A stretch of DNA of 40,882 nucleotides from Bryobacterales bacterium F-183. Lineage in GTDB: Bacteria > Acidobacteriota > Terriglobia > Bryobacterales > Bryobacteraceae. A model generated the notes under the pieces. It was given only the letters and a program-made list of their open reading frames with translations. It was not told the origin of the DNA and made no database searches. Made by a program: the position numbers and the translations under genes. Location of the stretch: NCBI GenBank assembly GCA_016865505.2, contig AP025254.1:1-40882 (forward strand), given 5' to 3'. Positions 32,266 through 40,882 of this stretch are shown here, piece after piece. Position 1 is the stretch's first letter, and each line of letters opens with the position of its first letter.

Positions 32266-34304
32266 CGACCATTACGGTTTCCGGCACTGGATCGGGCACT
32301 GTGTACATCTATATCGACGAGTTTGGGGTGTTGTCAGCATCGCAGAGCAGCTTGAATGCTGTAACGCTCGCCTGTTCGTCTGGCTGTACCTTGAATAACA
32401 GCCTCACCGGGTTTCCGCCTCGCTCTCTGCCGTTGTACACCTGGACGGTCACCAACGGTGCTTGGGACCTAACGGGCGGCATAGACCGGCGGGCGATGCT
32501 GTCCACCGGGCGGCGTTTCGTCGCAGGTCCAAACATCTCGATTACCGAAGACGGCGACTCAGTAAGCATCGGGCTCATTAGCAGTGGTGGCACCTCGTAC
32601 ACCTTCAGCGCCCCGCTGTCGGAAGTCGCAGGTACGGTGAGCTTGCCGGCGGCTTCCGGGTCCCAGAATGGGTTTCTATCGTCCACCAACTTCAACCGGC
32701 TGGTGTTCAATGATGGGACGTACAACAACCCGTCCTGGCTCACGGGGCTTGACTGGACGAAGCTGTCTGGTGTCCCGTCGACCTTTACCCCTTCAAGCCA
32801 TACTCACAGCACGGCCGATATCACGAGCGGGAGCCCATTTCCTGTCGTACGGGGTGGCACGGGTGCCAATCTCTCGGCTACCGGCGGCGCTGGGCAGTAC
32901 GTAAAGCAGTCTACCGTTGGCGGCGCTTTCAGTGTAGGGGCGATTGCCGTTGGCGATGTTCCAACCCTTAACCAGAACACAACCGGCAACGCGGGTACAG
33001 CCACGGCGCTCGCGGCAGACCCGGCAAACTGTACCAGCGGTCAGCTTCCTCGCGGCGTAGATGCGTCGGGAGCCGCACAGGGCTGCGGAGCGGTCAACCT
33101 CGCGACCGAAGTTACGGGGCCACTGCCGATCGGCAACGGCGGAACAGGCCAGACTACGGCTACAGCAGCGCTTACCGCTTTGCTTCCCGCGCAGACCGGA
33201 CAGAGTGGGAAAGCGCTGGTGACCAATGGCACTAGTGCTTCGTGGCAAACGGTAGCTGGTGGCGGCGGTTCTTCGAGTCCGGACGCGCTGTACTTCGGCG
33301 AAGGAGACGACGGCGACGTGACTTGCAATGGTGCCTCCACGCTTTCCAAGGACATGTACTACAACAACCTCACGGTGCAGAGTGGCTGTGCGATCACGGC
33401 GCATGGATACCGAGTCTTTGTAAAGGGGACGTTGGATATCACGGCGGCACCAGCAGGGTGGCTGATTGTGAGCGGGGCAAACGGGAATAACGCTTCCGGC
33501 GCGACGGGCGGAACGGTTGGAACTGGCGCCACCAGTAATGCGATTGCTGGTGTGAGCGTTGGTAGCCGCGTGCAGGGTACAGTTGGTGCCAATGGTGTAA
33601 CGGGCGTTGGGGCGCAAGCAGCCAACAACGCGAACGGTTTTGGTAACAACGGCGGATCAAGCGGGGCCGGGGGTGCGGGAGGCACTGGTTCTTCAGGCGC
33701 TGGCGGTGCCTCGCGTGCAGCGTTCGCGATTTCCGGGCCGCGCCTTGTGTTTTCCTTCCAGCCGCAGTTGCTCACTATGCAAACAGCGACGCTAGCGCAC
33801 CTACAAGGGGGTAGCGGTGCTCCTGGCGGTTCGTCTGGGGCAGGCGACGGTACCACAGCCGGCGGTGGCGGCGGCGGTGGCGCAAGCGGTGGCGGGGTTA
33901 TCTGGCTGTCTGCTCGCACGATCTCGCGTGGCGGATCCACAGCAGCGAATGGCATCCAGGCAGGTGGCGGTAATGGCGGCAATGGCGGTGCTCGCACCAC
34001 TGGTAACGTCGGCGGCGGCGGTGGCGGTGCGGGAGCAGGTGGCGGTTATGTCCTGATTTACTACTGGGCGCTGTCTGGCAGCACGGCCACAGATCTCATC
34101 GACGCAAGCGGCGGTACTGGTGGCAACGGGGGGAGTGGATTCGGAACCGGTGCCGCTGGAAATGGTGGCGGTGGCGGCAACTGTGGGCGTATCACGCTGA
34201 TTGATCTGCAGGCGAATACGGCAACCACTACAGGCGGCGGCACTGGCAGCGCGGCATCTGGACAGACGGGCGGCGCTGGCTGCGTGGTCCTGACCAGCTT
34301 GTAA
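31881..34304 (+). CDS. Secreted tail-fibre-like protein with glycine-rich C-terminus
   Basis: 807 residues from ATG 31881, with AAGGAAG at good spacing. A signal peptide covers about 1-20 with a probable cut after ASG. The N-terminal cassette (about 20-215) is shared with the protein at 34810. Phage tail-fibre-style elements follow: SSHTHSTADITSG near 305 and GGTGANLSATG and GNGGTGQTTATAAL near 325-430. From about 467, FGEGDDGDVTCNG and VFVKGTLDI lead into a Gly/Ala/Asn-rich region (about 590-805) resembling polyglycine-helix adhesin tips. The probable role is a surface or secreted adhesin. It could be a captured phage fibre, but the signal peptide argues for export. Confidence 0.75.
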   Translation: MTRSLLLVVVAALAASGQTKISIADQTRNFDLSQAPSSRPAPVVTTLPATCVLGEVVIKADAAAGQNIYICTSTNTWSVQGSSVDQTAILPYSVTRVSGSQLTLGSNCQLAAPCLARIGSVVYSRVSTSTITVSGTGSGTVYIYIDEFGVLSASQSSLNAVTLACSSGCTLNNSLTGFPPRSLPLYTWTVTNGAWDLTGGIDRRAMLSTGRRFVAGPNISITEDGDSVSIGLISSGGTSYTFSAPLSEVAGTVSLPAASGSQNGFLSSTNFNRLVFNDGTYNNPSWLTGLDWTKLSGVPSTFTPSSHTHSTADITSGSPFPVVRGGTGANLSATGGAGQYVKQSTVGGAFSVGAIAVGDVPTLNQNTTGNAGTATALAADPANCTSGQLPRGVDASGAAQGCGAVNLATEVTGPLPIGNGGTGQTTATAALTALLPAQTGQSGKALVTNGTSASWQTVAGGGGSSSPDALYFGEGDDGDVTCNGASTLSKDMYYNNLTVQSGCAITAHGYRVFVKGTLDITAAPAGWLIVSGANGNNASGATGGTVGTGATSNAIAGVSVGSRVQGTVGANGVTGVGAQAANNANGFGNNGGSSGAGGAGGTGSSGAGGASRAAFAISGPRLVFSFQPQLLTMQTATLAHLQGGSGAPGGSSGAGDGTTAGGGGGGGASGGGVIWLSARTISRGGSTAANGIQAGGGNGGNGGARTTGNVGGGGGGAGAGGGYVLIYYWALSGSTATDLIDASGGTGGNGGSGFGTGAAGNGGGGGNCGRITLIDLQANTATTTGGGTGSAASGQTGGAGCVVLTSL

Positions 34305-34316
34305 GAGGAAATTACG

Positions 34317-34601
34317 ATGACACCGTATCAAACTACACGGATCAACAACGATTTAGTGATCCACGTTCTACGCGGCACTGTCTGGTTGGAAGTGCTGCGC
34401 GTAGCCCTGACGGACCGGCAGTGGGGTGTGATTATGCACGCCCCGGAGGCCAACATGCCGGCGGTCCTGAAGGAAGTGGGAGTGACTGTCCCGAAGATTG
34501 AGTTTCTGACTAGTGGCCCGGCGGTTGAACCTCGTCTGGCTATGCTGGGAGGCCCAATCTCCCCCACGTACGCGGAACTGGAAGCGCTGATTTACGACTA
34601 G
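34317..34601 (+). CDS. Small hypothetical protein
   Basis: 94 residues, soluble, with no recognised motif. AGAGGAAA lies at suitable spacing before ATG 34317, and the gene starts 12 bases after the tail-fibre-like gene, so both are probably on one transcript. Its position directly after a fibre-like gene recalls small fibre-assembly proteins of phages, but I see no sequence support for that. Confidence 0.65.
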   Translation: MTPYQTTRINNDLVIHVLRGTVWLEVLRVALTDRQWGVIMHAPEANMPAVLKEVGVTVPKIEFLTSGPAVEPRLAMLGGPISPTYAELEALIYD

Positions 34602-34729
34602 GCAGTCACTACGTGGGTAGCTTAGCGCCAATCCAGCTCCCGGAGTTGTGCATTCACGGTTGTACCGGGCGCTTCTACGCTCTTTGAATTCCATGAGTTA
34701 GGAATCCTCTTCTGCCCGGGATAGTGAGA

Positions 34730-35194
34730 GGCAACCTCTAGAAGGTCAGGCGGGTGGCGAGTCCCAGTATGTTCCAAAGTGCTACCGGCATCTTGAAGAG
34801 GAAGAAACTATGACGAGGTCATTGCTTCTGGCGGTTGTTGCCGTGGTGACGGTGTCCGGCCAGACGAAAATCTCCATTGCGGACCAAACGCGGAATTTCG
34901 ATCTGTCGCAGTCATCGTCGTCGCGGCCAGCGCCGGTGGTGATAACGCTGCCGGCTACATGCGTGTTAGGCGAGGTAGTAATCAAGGCGGACGCCGCGGC
35001 TGGACAAAACATTTACATCTGCACGAGCACGAATACATGGACGGTGCAGGGAGGAAATGTGGAACAGTCAGCAATTCTGCCGTACGCCGTGACGCGAGTG
35101 AACGGGTCACAACTGACGCTGGGTTCCAACTGCCAGTTGGCGGCGCCCTGCCTAGCCCGAATCGGCTCGGTGGTGTACTCGCGGGTGTCGTCGG
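34730..35194 (+). repeat. Duplicated leader plus N-terminal cassette, copy 2
   Basis: Second copy of the segment at 31801-32265. The leader and first codons are nearly identical, and changes concentrate in the hydrophobic core of the signal peptide and beyond about codon 75. The 208-base gap at 34602-34809 is otherwise empty; its right half belongs to this duplication. Confidence 0.85.
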
Positions 35195-36264
35195 CGACTT
35201 TGACGTTAGCCGGCGGCGATGGGATGGCCTATATTTACCTGAATGCTCAAGGTGAGTTAACCGCTGGCAGCGCGTCGGGCGGCTTGACGCTGTCCTGTAC
35301 GGGCTGCCAGATCGAAACGGCTTTGACAGGCTTTCCGTCGCGATCACTGCCGTTGTGGACTTGGACGGCAACAGCGGGTGAGAGCAATAGTATCGGGACC
35401 TGGGACCTGACGGGCGCGGTGGACCGGCGTGCACTGCTTTCTACAGGCCCGCAATTGGTAGCGGGCCCGAACATTGTGATCACCGAGTCCGGCACATCGA
35501 TTACCGTGGGTCAAATTGGCCCGGTTCTGCCGGTTAATGCGACTATCAACGGCTCGACAATTTTGTGGGGCGATGCGCCTCCTGGATCGGCCACGCAGTC
35601 TCTTTTCGGACTGGGTACTCCGATTTCTGGAGGTTCACCGGCAGGCACGTACCTCAGCATACATGCGCCAAGTTCGTTTACTGGTGACCTGTCGCGATGG
35701 CAACTGAATGGCGAGAATCGGTTTGTGTGGACCGGAAATGGCGACTTCTCGGCATCCCGTCCGGGTGCGGCGGTAACCTGGATGGGCAATAGCGCAACTA
35801 CTTCGGGATCTGACTTTCGGCTTGCGATGGGCGCGACGAGCGGTGCGACGTTCGCTCTTGGCGCCGGTACCACGCGCAATTTCCTTCGGGCAAACGGTTC
35901 GGGGAAAGTGGGAATTGGGACGTCAGCCCCCACGCCCTCGACGGCGGATCTGCTCGTACGGGATGCTACAGCGACGACTGGCGATACGCAAGTACAGATC
36001 CAAGCCGGGGCGGGGCAGGCGAAGGATCTGTTGCAGTTTGTAAGTGCGGCTGGAGTGGCTGGTACCCGAGTTACGGCAATTGGTTCCCTAGTGATGGCGG
36101 GAGACTTGGTACTGCAGTCCTCGGAGACTACGAAGCCCGCCTGCGCGGTGGAACTTCGTGGCACTCTGTGGTTTGCAGGCAATGGTACGGGTGTAGCCGA
36201 TACGTTGAAGGTCTGTCGAAAGACGGATACGGATACCTACGAATGGATTGATCTCATCCCGTAG
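34810..36264 (+). CDS. Secreted tail-fibre-like protein, paralogue with different C-terminus
   Basis: 484 residues from ATG 34810 (AGAGGAAG upstream). The signal peptide and the first ~210 residues match the protein at 31881, through DLTGAVDRRALLSTG and VAGPNIVITESG. The rest is unrelated to that protein. It reads like the repetitive beta-rich shafts of phage or cell-surface fibres, with FLRANGSGKVGIGTSAPTP near 355. The end is a compact Cys-containing domain (TKPACAVELRGTLWFAGNG). There is no glycine-rich part. It is probably a second exported fibre with its own binding tip. Confidence 0.72.
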   Translation: MTRSLLLAVVAVVTVSGQTKISIADQTRNFDLSQSSSSRPAPVVITLPATCVLGEVVIKADAAAGQNIYICTSTNTWTVQGGNVEQSAILPYAVTRVNGSQLTLGSNCQLAAPCLARIGSVVYSRVSSATLTLAGGDGMAYIYLNAQGELTAGSASGGLTLSCTGCQIETALTGFPSRSLPLWTWTATAGESNSIGTWDLTGAVDRRALLSTGPQLVAGPNIVITESGTSITVGQIGPVLPVNATINGSTILWGDAPPGSATQSLFGLGTPISGGSPAGTYLSIHAPSSFTGDLSRWQLNGENRFVWTGNGDFSASRPGAAVTWMGNSATTSGSDFRLAMGATSGATFALGAGTTRNFLRANGSGKVGIGTSAPTPSTADLLVRDATATTGDTQVQIQAGAGQAKDLLQFVSAAGVAGTRVTAIGSLVMAGDLVLQSSETTKPACAVELRGTLWFAGNGTGVADTLKVCRKTDTDTYEWIDLIP

Positions 36265-36289
36265 CAGTTACGTAGAGACGGACCCGGGA

Positions 36290-36305
36290 CAGCGGGAGTC
36301 CGCTG
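36290..36305 (+). other. Short GC-rich hairpin
   Basis: CAGCGG (36290-36295) and CCGCTG (36300-36305) are perfect complements around GAGT, between the fibre paralogue and the 1308-residue gene. No T run follows, so intrinsic termination is unlikely. It may mark an mRNA processing or translation-control point. Confidence 0.4.
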
Positions 36306-36323
36306 ACGCAAATGTGACACTGG

Positions 36324-39300
36324 ATGAATAGATTAAAGGGTTGGAGCAGCTGGAGGAGATTGGTTGTGATCAACATTTTTGCTTTGTTGGCGTTAGGCAT
36401 TTTCCTGTTTCAAATGCAGGCGCCAGCCGAGCCCTTGAATATCCGGACCCACGGAATCAGCAATACGCAGGCGCTTCTTGCGTATCAGGTGGAAGATACG
36501 ACACCTGTTTGCACGATTGAGGTCTGGGAAGGGGATTCCCCCTCTGGCACCTTGGTGCACGACGTCAATCCGCTTTTGTTCCCGGGATCCGACACCGACA
36601 ATCGTCTGGGCAACACATCCTATTACGGATGGCGGGTTGTGGTGATCGGAAAGCGCCGGGCAGAGAAGGCGAGCGACGGCAAGTTTTATTCGCGTGCCCT
36701 GCAGGCGAACACCAAACATACGGCCAGGCTGACCTGCGGGTCAGAAGTCCGGCTGCATTCTTTTGCGACGGAGAATTTGCCAACGGGTGCGACTCAGCCG
36801 GAGAATCCGGCCTTTGATTCGGATGCGTTTGGCAACTACGCGTGGCCGACCATCGATTGGGGGAACCCTAACCTGGAGTACATCGACCCAATGACGGGCG
36901 TTCTGATCAAGCGCCTGACGAAGGCCGGCGAGTGGGGATCGCGTATCCAGCGTACGTTCACGAGCGGGTGGGCGATTGCCAATTCGAGTTGGACACAGCC
37001 GCAGAACGCCACGAGCTTCCAAGGGTCATCATTTGCCTCCACTGGCACCGCCAATAGCGCTTTGTTTCTGGCGCTGCGGCCGGAGAGCTATCCACCTGGT
37101 TTGGTGGGCAACTACCTTGCAGAACAGACCGTAGACGATGTGGCGATTCGATTGTACGGATTGGGTACCAATTCGACGGCTCAGAATCGCACGGTGAATG
37201 TCTGCCTGTCGGTAGATACCGGGCAGACCTGTTACACGGACTCGATCGCGATTACGTTGCCCTTCAACACGGCGGGTAATGTCGGATTGTTTCCCCAGAA
37301 CTTTCCCTCACCGATGTACGCCGGCTGGGGTAAGCCAATCCAGAAGCGCCACTGGCCACGAATCGGGCGGGTCACTGTACTGGATGGTGTGGTTACTTTG
37401 CAGAAGAACCTGTTCAACGGCACTGTGCCGAGCAGCGAAGCAGACTCTTCTTCGACGTTTGACACAGATTGGAAGCCGGGAACTCGAATCCGCATTGATG
37501 GTTCTCCGTGCTTGCAGCAACTCTGTACGATCCAAAGCGTACAGCATGGGTATCAACTGACATTGCAGGAAAGCTTCACGCTGGGTACGGAGACCGAGTA
37601 CCGCACGGCCAACCTTGGCTTCCGCATCGTGAAGGAAACCGGAACCGGTACGGTATCGATCAATGCCGGGTACGAGTATGCCTGGTCGTTCACGATGACC
37701 ATGCCGTACACCGGTGGCACAGACCAATGCAGCTTGAAGAAGGTCACCACACAAGTGGACCGGAATGGGGTCATCTTGCCAGAACCACGGCAAGGATTCC
37801 TCTGTGTTTTCCCATTGAGCGGCCTGGGCAATAGCGGGCTGTACTTTGTGGATACCGACCGTGGCGATTTCCGGTTCCTCTCTGCGTTCCGCACGCCGTT
37901 GTCGATTGCTGGCCATGTGAGCGCCGACCTACCGCAGGGTACGGTTACGAATGCGGGTCCGATCTATTCGACATTCGATCCGGATCTGCCGAATGTGCTG
38001 TACAGCAGTCTGCTAACCAATAGCGGCCGTCGAGCGATCTTCCGGTTGACGTATGGTGGCGATTACCGTGAACTGAAACTGAATTATCAGGGCGGGGAAG
38101 GCGGCGATACGCCAACGTCAATCCCCGACAGCATTGTTTGGGAGAATCTGACGCGGTCCAGCCAAGGGCGCGACCTGCAGACGCAGGTGGATCTGCAATA
38201 TCCGCAGTACGACAAGACGCGCTTTGGTTCGATCGACCAAGCCAATCTGGCGGGCGTCGTCGGATCGACGATGATGTTCACGAAGAACCTGAGCAATCAG
38301 GATACGGCATGTTGGAACTTTGTCTTTGATCTGAAAACCGGCAACCTACAGAATGCGTTCAATACCTTTGATGGCAAGGCCGATCCGCTGATGCGCTGGG
38401 CTGGCTGCCACTCGACGTTTGTGATGGGCCCATACTTCGGTATTGCCAACAACATTCTGCGACTGAATAGTGCGGCCTCCGTTTATGGCGGTCCGTTCAC
38501 TACGCGGGTGATCGGGTTGCGTCGTGGCGGCACCTTCCAAACGAATACAGAGTTGGGCTGGCCGATTGATTCAAGCTACGACAACTCTTGTCCCGGAGAT
38601 CTGGACAACCGGTGGAAGCAACAAGGCGCTACAGGGAACCGCTGCATCACCGTTAGGGTAGAAGGCGAGCCTTGCAGCGCTGCAGCAGGGACACAGGAGC
38701 TTGCTTGGTCGCCGTGTCCGTATAAGACAGGGGCTTCGGTTCTACAGAACTTAGTCGAAGGCGACATCCTGGCTGATTCCGGTTATCCGCCGAATCCGGA
38801 CGGAGAGCGTTTCCGTCTGGTGCGCCGCACTACATTGCCGAGTGGCGAGATCGAAATGGTGCTGCAGCGCAACGCGGTAAAGGTATATTGCGCCTGGAAA
38901 GAAGAGGGCAATGATGGTCTGATCACCGGCGTACAGCTGATGACACACGCCAACGGATGGAGCCTTATGGCTGTGCCTTCAGGAGAAACGTGTGAGGCGG
39001 GCGTGATTTACTACGACGCCAAGACCAATCGCTTCTATCAGGAGAATCGGTACCTGCTGTCTGGCCACTTCGATCTGGGTGTCGCGCCGATTGACTCCTA
39101 CTTGACAATGCTCGGTACGGGCTTTGTGGTGCGTTACAACAAGCCTGCAAGCGGCCAGTTAAATCGCGAAGATTTCCGGATCGAGAAGGATCCTCCTTTT
39201 GATGGCATCAAAGGCTATGATTCGTCCTCTTTGCTGCAGAGCTATGGCAGCCTTCGCCAATGGTCTGCTCCAGGTGAGGATCGGAGATGGGCGCTGGACT

Positions 39301-40250
39301 TCCGGCACATTAACGGACCGTTAGGACTACGTCCGGAATCGCCGAATCAGACATTAGGGCCGATGCGTCCACAATTGCAGCCGGAAGCGGGAACACAGAA
39401 CGTTTATAAGCTCCCGATTATCGGGACGGTCAATTACAAACGCCTTCCGCTGTTCTCCTTTGCGGGACGCCATCTGCTGACCGAGATGAGCGGTACGGCC
39501 AAGGGCAACATCCTGACGGATGCGACGCCTTGGCGGTTCTGCTACGTCTACCAGAACGGCGAGTGCCGCGCTGGATCGTTGCAAGGGGAACTGTACGCGG
39601 TGGTGCCGGGTGCGCATCCGTCGACCCAATGCTGGGCTAGTCAGTACTCGTTGAATATTCCCTGTGCGATGACCGGGCATGGACACGCTGGTTGGCTGGT
39701 GCAGTTCGACGTTTCGAAGCCCGACCCGGTGGGAGCGTCATTCCGACGGCTCAGCATGGGCTTTTCGGGACCTGGCCGCCAGTATGTGTACGCCAATGCG
39801 CGCGCCATGCCTGACGGAAAGTGGGCGGTGTTCCCGGGTTTCTGGCTGGATGGGGTACGGCAGGAGCTGCTTGCCATGAAGTTGCCTCCCTTCAGCACGT
39901 CGAACGATAGCAAGAACCGCGGCAGCTTTATTCCGTACACCGCCAATCTTGATGTACCGAGTGCAGGTACGCGCGCGGCGGTGGTGTTCGGATATGCCGA
40001 ATTCGGCGAGGCGGATGACTTTTACTGCACGGCAAGACGGGAGAAGTGCATCATTGGCGGGACTTCGACAGTGGATCCGTTCGCCTTTGAATCCGAGTTC
40101 TCACCGGAGACGCAGTCCGTTGCGTGTTCGAATGGGTGCTCGATCAACATTCCGGCTTCAGCGGACCGCGTGCTGTACTACCGGTTCGAGTTTTTCAACG
40201 GAAGCGGTGTGAAGGTGGGCGAAAGTCCGCGGATGATCGCGCTACCGTAA
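36324..40250 (+). CDS. Very large secreted protein of unknown function (FN3-like N-terminus)
   Basis: 1308 residues. A basic N-region (MNRLKGWSSWRR) and a hydrophobic helix (about 14-30) form a signal peptide or anchor. Residues about 37-155 look like an FN3-type beta sandwich ending in LHSFATENLPTG. The remainder is a long aromatic- and Gly-rich, beta-rich region with many cysteines and no motif I recognise. ATG 36324 keeps the charged N-region. GGAGGAG at 36352-36358 precedes an in-frame GTG at 36366, but starting there would remove every positive charge before the helix. It is probably co-expressed with the two fibre-like genes. Confidence 0.75.
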   Translation: MNRLKGWSSWRRLVVINIFALLALGIFLFQMQAPAEPLNIRTHGISNTQALLAYQVEDTTPVCTIEVWEGDSPSGTLVHDVNPLLFPGSDTDNRLGNTSYYGWRVVVIGKRRAEKASDGKFYSRALQANTKHTARLTCGSEVRLHSFATENLPTGATQPENPAFDSDAFGNYAWPTIDWGNPNLEYIDPMTGVLIKRLTKAGEWGSRIQRTFTSGWAIANSSWTQPQNATSFQGSSFASTGTANSALFLALRPESYPPGLVGNYLAEQTVDDVAIRLYGLGTNSTAQNRTVNVCLSVDTGQTCYTDSIAITLPFNTAGNVGLFPQNFPSPMYAGWGKPIQKRHWPRIGRVTVLDGVVTLQKNLFNGTVPSSEADSSSTFDTDWKPGTRIRIDGSPCLQQLCTIQSVQHGYQLTLQESFTLGTETEYRTANLGFRIVKETGTGTVSINAGYEYAWSFTMTMPYTGGTDQCSLKKVTTQVDRNGVILPEPRQGFLCVFPLSGLGNSGLYFVDTDRGDFRFLSAFRTPLSIAGHVSADLPQGTVTNAGPIYSTFDPDLPNVLYSSLLTNSGRRAIFRLTYGGDYRELKLNYQGGEGGDTPTSIPDSIVWENLTRSSQGRDLQTQVDLQYPQYDKTRFGSIDQANLAGVVGSTMMFTKNLSNQDTACWNFVFDLKTGNLQNAFNTFDGKADPLMRWAGCHSTFVMGPYFGIANNILRLNSAASVYGGPFTTRVIGLRRGGTFQTNTELGWPIDSSYDNSCPGDLDNRWKQQGATGNRCITVRVEGEPCSAAAGTQELAWSPCPYKTGASVLQNLVEGDILADSGYPPNPDGERFRLVRRTTLPSGEIEMVLQRNAVKVYCAWKEEGNDGLITGVQLMTHANGWSLMAVPSGETCEAGVIYYDAKTNRFYQENRYLLSGHFDLGVAPIDSYLTMLGTGFVVRYNKPASGQLNREDFRIEKDPPFDGIKGYDSSSLLQSYGSLRQWSAPGEDRRWALDFRHINGPLGLRPESPNQTLGPMRPQLQPEAGTQNVYKLPIIGTVNYKRLPLFSFAGRHLLTEMSGTAKGNILTDATPWRFCYVYQNGECRAGSLQGELYAVVPGAHPSTQCWASQYSLNIPCAMTGHGHAGWLVQFDVSKPDPVGASFRRLSMGFSGPGRQYVYANARAMPDGKWAVFPGFWLDGVRQELLAMKLPPFSTSNDSKNRGSFIPYTANLDVPSAGTRAAVVFGYAEFGEADDFYCTARREKCIIGGTSTVDPFAFESEFSPETQSVACSNGCSINIPASADRVLYYRFEFFNGSGVKVGESPRMIALP

Positions 40251-40257
40251 CGGCGGC

Positions 40258-40882
40258 TTAGGCTGCAGGGACGCGAATCAGACCGATGCCGTAAAACTGC
40301 CGTGGGTGGTAGCAGAACTCGGAATGGTCGCGTCCCACTTTGACTTCGTCCCAAAGGCGCTTTACCTGTGTGTCTTCGTAGTTGCCGGCAATGTCATGGA
40401 AGGCGATGAGACCGCCAGGGCGGACCAGTGGAGAGTAGGTCTCCCAGTCCTGGCGGACTCCTTCGTACGTATGATCGCCGTCGATGAAGAGGAAGTCGAG
40501 CGGTTCGGGAATCAGGCTCTTTACCTGAGCTAAAGTTTCGGGGCTGTGAGAATCGGCCCGAAGCAGATGTAAGTTTTGAGTAGGACGCGCAAAGCGCTGA
40601 TACAGCGGCGTACGGAGTACAGAATAGCCACCGCCGAACTGGCCCCCAGGCAGGTCCACACTGACGATCGTAGCTTTGGGATCGGCAATGCGGGTCCAAA
40701 GGTACAGCGTCCCGCCCATCGAGGTCCCGATTTCCAGAATCCGCTTGGGTTGGATAGCTTGTACGGCAACCACTAGTTGTTCCAATTCCTCTTCCACCTG
40801 GATAGGTGCAAGGAAGGCACCAGCAAAAGCGAAAGTTGTGCGAATCAGCTGTTTTGGCTGTTGCAGTAAAGCTTCTGTTTTG
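40258..40882 (-). CDS. SAM-dependent methyltransferase, CmcI/rhamnosyl-O-methyltransferase-like (partial)
   Basis: The reading frame is open from its stop at 40258-40260 to the right edge, so the N-terminus lies outside the window. The extension before GTG 40797 (LAPIQVEEELEQL) reads like the family's usual lead-in, so that GTG is probably not the real start. Visible motifs are RILEIGTSMGGTLYLW (SAM binding), TIVSVDLPGG, DFLFIDGDHTYEGVRQDW and GGLIAFHDI. These fit cephalosporin-hydroxylase/rhamnosyl O-methyltransferase-like proteins of glycan loci. The gene converges on the 1308-residue gene with seven bases between stops and no terminator visible. Confidence 0.82.
   Translation of the reverse strand, partial: KTEALLQQPKQLIRTTFAFAGAFLAPIQVEEELEQLVVAVQAIQPKRILEIGTSMGGTLYLWTRIADPKATIVSVDLPGGQFGGGYSVLRTPLYQRFARPTQNLHLLRADSHSPETLAQVKSLIPEPLDFLFIDGDHTYEGVRQDWETYSPLVRPGGLIAFHDIAGNYEDTQVKRLWDEVKVGRDHSEFCYHPRQFYGIGLIRVPAA

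Noticed and set aside
33359-34000. Proline-rich 213-codon antisense frame
   Set aside because: It is the complement of the glycine-rich region; glycine codons read backwards give proline.
36290-36305. Hairpin as intrinsic terminator
   Set aside because: Stem of only six pairs and no T run after it.
36352-36368. GGAGGAG plus GTG 36366 as the start of the large secreted protein
   Set aside because: Starting there removes all basic residues before the signal helix; ATG 36324 gives a normal signal peptide.
1-40882. Transposases, insertion sequences, tRNA or rRNA genes
   Set aside because: I looked for transposase-like proteins, terminal repeats and tRNA-like cloverleaves and saw none that I could support.

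Overview
The window reads as part of a plasmid, chromid or plasmid-derived island of a moderately GC-rich bacterium. A predicted 28-kb exopolysaccharide locus lies beside a replication and partition module and a set of large secreted proteins. The lineage cannot be fixed from sequence alone. The signal peptides ending in SGQT, the very large FN3-like secreted protein and the mix of XrtA/PEP-CTERM-type polysaccharide genes remind me of Acidobacteriota (Bryobacter/Solibacter-like). That is an impression, not a search result.

Region 1 (about 130-28011, all plus strand) is a nearly unbroken operon of 24 genes, many joined by 4-base NTGA stop/start overlaps. It opens with an acyl carrier protein, a polysaccharide deacetylase, an unknown protein, an FkbH-type HAD protein, an asparagine-synthase-like amidotransferase and a methyltransferase. 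A Wzx-like flippase, a Wzy/ligase-like polymerase and two GT-B glycosyltransferases follow. Next come a sugar nucleotidyltransferase, a CofD-like/GT2 fusion, a free-standing GT2, a GT-C enzyme, a FemAB-type acyltransferase, a hexapeptide acetyltransferase and a second deacetylase. The operon ends with GT4, GT2, methyltransferase, GT-C, a Gfo/Idh-SDR fusion, a membrane GT2 and a HAD phosphatase. Together these could build, decorate (glyceryl/acyl, amide, acetyl, methyl, deacetylated), flip and polymerise a complex polysaccharide. The initiating phosphoglycosyltransferase, the export machinery and any exosortase are not in the window.

Region 2 (28012-31880) is the replicon core. A tyrosine recombinase is preceded by an 11-6-11 dif-like palindrome. 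An array of eight 18-bp iterons on near-helical spacing follows, then a minus-strand operon parA - RHH protein - rep. The initiator carries a QLSLF clamp-binding motif, as TrfA does. The seven upstream iterons lie beyond the 3' end of rep, the eighth encodes its C-terminus, and an inverted ninth copy lies inside the 5' part of rep. A palindrome-dense operator overlaps the parA translation start.

Region 3 (31881-40250) holds two secreted tail-fibre-like proteins. They share a duplicated promoter/leader and N-terminal cassette but have different C-termini, one of them glycine-rich. A small protein lies between them, and a 1308-residue secreted protein follows. A methyltransferase gene on the minus strand runs off the right edge.

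The main candidates for something undescribed are (a) the nucleotidyltransferase / CofD-like-GT2 fusion / GT2 block, (b) the FkbH-ACP-amidotransferase module inside a polysaccharide operon, and (c) the compact recombinase-dif-iteron-rep-par replicon carrying it.
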